A DNA stretch of 8,223 nt from Tissierellia bacterium (lineage in GTDB: Bacteria > Bacillota_A > Clostridia > Tissierellales > Peptoniphilaceae). A model generated the notes under the pieces. It did not search any database, was not told the origin of the DNA, and saw only the letters and a program-made list of their open reading frames with translations. Below, piece by piece: positions 6,115 through 8,223 of the stretch (position 1 is its first letter; every line of letters starts with the position of its first letter). The stretch spans positions 1-8,223 of the forward strand of contig JAAYEN010000270.1 in the NCBI GenBank assembly GCA_012728775.1, given 5' to 3'. A program made the translations under genes and the position numbers.

Positions 6115-8223
6115 TGGATAATTTATTTTCAAAAATTTTGGAGATGAGTATAGATGGTAGCTTTGTAATAGCTTTTATTTTTATGATTAGAGTTTTACTT
6201 AAAAGAGCACCTAAGATATTTTCTTATGTCCTTTGGGGGATAGTATTTTTACGATTGATTATCCCATTTTCAATTGAGAGTTCTGTTAGCATAATCAAGG
6301 TAAGAGACAGAGTTTTTCAAGAAGAAAAGTCAGCTGAGGTGCAGTACACTCCTAGCACCACTTTGGAAAACAATCCTGATTACAATACTTCCTATGAAAC
6401 TACTTCCAAAGACATACCTGATATAGAAATAGAAATTCCCAAGAAGACAAATATTATTCCTTATATTTGGCTAAGTGGAATTGGATTGTTGGGAATTTAT
6501 AGCATTTATTCCACTTTGAAATTGTCTGAAAAATTAAAAGATGCAAATTATATTGACGATAATATTTATATAGCTAGAAATATCGATACGGCTTTTGTAT
6601 TTGGAATAATAAGGCCGAAAATTTATCTTCCTCATGGACTTCAGGAAAATGAAAAGGAATACATATTAAAACATGAGCAGATTCATTTGAAAAGACGAGA
6701 TCACATTTTTAAATTCCTAGCTTTTGTAATTACTTCTATCCATTGGTTCAATCCTTTGGTGTGGGTGAGTTATTATTTAATGAGTGTAGATATGGAATTA
6801 TCGTGTGACGAGGCAGTCGTTAGAGAATTAGGGACGAGTATTAAAAAGGATTATTCCAGATCGCTACTTTCTTTTTCCACTGGCAGAAAAATTCTCACAG
6901 CTTCTCCCATAGCTTTTGGAGAAAATAATGTAAAGAGTAGGATAAAAAATATTTTACAATACAAAAAACCTAAGTTTTGGATTTTGGTTTTGTGTGTGAT
7001 TTTGGTTTTGGGGACTATGGTGGGGTGTTTGACGGATTCGCCTAAGATGGAGGAAAATTCCTTAAGTGAAAATACAAATGGCGATAAAGAGGATCCCATT
7101 AAGAAAGTAAAAAATTATAAGACTGAAGAAGAGTATGCCAAAGCTTTTATAGAAGAAGATATAAAAAATTTAGAAGAAGAATATTCAAAATCTGATTCTT
7201 CAAAGGATATTCGAATTGAAGATTATGAGATTACATCATTTGAATTAATAGATACTTTTGAACATATTATGGACACGCCATTGGAAATGTGGAAATTGGA
7301 ATACAAATTCAAACCTAATAAATTAGTGGCTCATGCTCCTGGAAATGTTTTGGGAGATGGGTGGCTAAATCGTTTTAGCGAAGTTGAAACTCCTTATTTA
7401 TTATTTTTAAAAAATGGAGATGATGTAAAATACTTTGGGAATGCGAATCGTGGCTTCTTTCATATGAATTCCGTTCCAAATAGAGAAAGTGCTGCAAGAA
7501 CTATATTGGAAAGGGAAGGAATACTGCCGAGAGTTTCTTATGAGGGGAAGCACAAATTGTACCAGTTGATATTAAATTCAGGTCATGTACACAAATTTCT
7601 ATTGTCTAAACCGATATATCAGAACGAAGATGGGATTTGGGCAGGCGAAAGATGGGTTAACTCTTGGGGTAATGTTAATATTGGCGGATATAATGTAGCC
7701 TTATATAAGGAATCCCATGTTTATCTGGAAAGTTTACAAAACAAAGTCGATCAAGGTGAAGAGGTGTGGAGACTCAATCCTGAAGATGCACTAAGGGATT
7801 ATATTTACAATGTCGTAGGAGCATCTGCGATTTATGATGGCGGTAAAATAGAATTGATAGAAACAAAAAGTCCAGTTTCAGAATTTTATAAACCCGTTAT
7901 GAGTGAGAGATATGGATACTATGAGGCGTTTGATAGAGATGAAGTAATCACAATGATACCTGTAGAATTAGTTCGCCAGGATGATGTGGAACGAATAAAA
8001 ATGTTGGGAATCGATAAAGATAAAAGTGTGGATGGATATTATATAAACGAACTCCATGAATTTGTAGGACTGGGGATCGTGTCGTATGATACGGTCTATA
8101 GTATAATTAATCCGAAAGACGTATCTGGAGAAAAAATAACGGTATCAAAAGAAGATTTCAAAAATCATATGGACGCCCAAGACTCGAAAACAATCATAAA
8201 AATAAACGACAAAAACGGAACAG
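6114..8223 (+). CDS. blaR1: BlaR1/MecR1-type M56 membrane metalloprotease with non-transpeptidase ectodomain, 3' end outside window
   Basis: The frame is open from ATG at 6114 (overlapping the blaI stop) for 703 codons to the window edge. The layout is that of M56 peptidases: TM1 at about 12-29, TM2 at about 35-52, an extracytoplasmic loop, TM3 at about 114-136, then the cytoplasmic zinc protease with AFVFGIIRPKIYLP (160-173), HEQIH (187-191) and the distal Glu228 in MELSCDEAVV, and TM4 at about 288-305. The family cleaves BlaI-type repressors after signal binding outside. The roughly 400-residue extracytoplasmic part after TM4 shows no SxxK/SxN/KTG penicillin-binding motifs in plausible order and no recognised fold; it starts with a charged helical stretch (EEEYAKAFIEEDIKNLEEEY). 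At 703+ residues it is longer than BlaR1 (about 585-600). Cys305 closes TM4 in a lipobox-like MVGC. The ligand is unknown. Confidence 0.88.
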   Translation, partial: MDNLFSKILEMSIDGSFVIAFIFMIRVLLKRAPKIFSYVLWGIVFLRLIIPFSIESSVSIIKVRDRVFQEEKSAEVQYTPSTTLENNPDYNTSYETTSKDIPDIEIEIPKKTNIIPYIWLSGIGLLGIYSIYSTLKLSEKLKDANYIDDNIYIARNIDTAFVFGIIRPKIYLPHGLQENEKEYILKHEQIHLKRRDHIFKFLAFVITSIHWFNPLVWVSYYLMSVDMELSCDEAVVRELGTSIKKDYSRSLLSFSTGRKILTASPIAFGENNVKSRIKNILQYKKPKFWILVLCVILVLGTMVGCLTDSPKMEENSLSENTNGDKEDPIKKVKNYKTEEEYAKAFIEEDIKNLEEEYSKSDSSKDIRIEDYEITSFELIDTFEHIMDTPLEMWKLEYKFKPNKLVAHAPGNVLGDGWLNRFSEVETPYLLFLKNGDDVKYFGNANRGFFHMNSVPNRESAARTILEREGILPRVSYEGKHKLYQLILNSGHVHKFLLSKPIYQNEDGIWAGERWVNSWGNVNIGGYNVALYKESHVYLESLQNKVDQGEEVWRLNPEDALRDYIYNVVGASAIYDGGKIELIETKSPVSEFYKPVMSERYGYYEAFDRDEVITMIPVELVRQDDVERIKMLGIDKDKSVDGYYINELHEFVGLGIVSYDTVYSIINPKDVSGEKITVSKEDFKNHMDAQDSKTIIKINDKNGT

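Noticed and set aside
7006..7035. Lipobox-like MVGC as a lipoprotein signal of a separate gene
   Set aside because: It lies at the end of the fourth membrane segment of a continuous M56 protein frame; a separate start with a ribosome site is not evident.
574..8078. GATC avoidance as evidence of an active GATC-cutting enzyme
   Set aside because: I found at least 14 GATC sites, not far below a rough expectation of about 20 for this base composition, so the window gives no convincing avoidance signal.

Overview
The window comes from a very AT-rich, low-GC genome, most likely an anaerobic Bacillota (Clostridia/Tissierellia-like). The grounds are codon use dominated by AT-ending codons, purine-rich Shine-Dalgarno sites (GGAGGT, AGAGGTG), a TTG and a GTG start, use of TGA as a stop, and Firmicute-type BlaI/BlaR1 and Sau3AI-type proteins. 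The species cannot be fixed from the sequence.

Left two thirds, minus strand (5614 down to 1). Three genes read leftward. First is a 490-residue endonuclease of the MutH/Sau3AI family (4142..5614). Two bases after its stop comes a 58-residue, strongly acidic protein of unknown function (3963..4139), clearly in the same transcript. A 158-bp intergenic region then carries a good promoter built into a perfect 10-bp dyad. It drives a giant gene (3804 to beyond base 1; at least 1268 codons, no stop in the window) that starts with TTG behind a strong Shine-Dalgarno. No function is recognised for the giant protein. It carries three clear copies plus a truncated fourth of a winged-helix-like module of about 90 residues, and a second repeat family marked by YDGD. 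It is much more AT-rich than its neighbours. No DNA methyltransferase is visible in the window.

Right third, plus strand (5749 to 8223). A blaI-blaR1 type pair is divergent from the endonuclease gene: a BlaI/MecI-family repressor of 121 residues, then, by a TGATG stop/start overlap, a membrane metalloprotease of the BlaR1/M56 family whose 3' end lies outside the window. The protease domain is intact (HEQIH plus a distal Glu), but the visible extracytoplasmic part shows no penicillin-binding (transpeptidase) motifs, so the inducer is probably not established as a beta-lactam. Two 19-bp dyads of the same design lie 29 bp apart. One sits on the blaI -10 and one directly before its ribosome site, an arrangement that suggests autorepression of the operon.

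How the parts may work together: the blaI/blaR1 pair is a self-contained signalling unit. The endonuclease, the acidic small protein and the giant repeat protein form a plausible accessory, defence-like module. The endonuclease has Thr where MutH/Sau3AI enzymes have their first catalytic Asp. A link between the giant protein and the endonuclease is inferred only from adjacency and shared strand; the giant gene has its own promoter.
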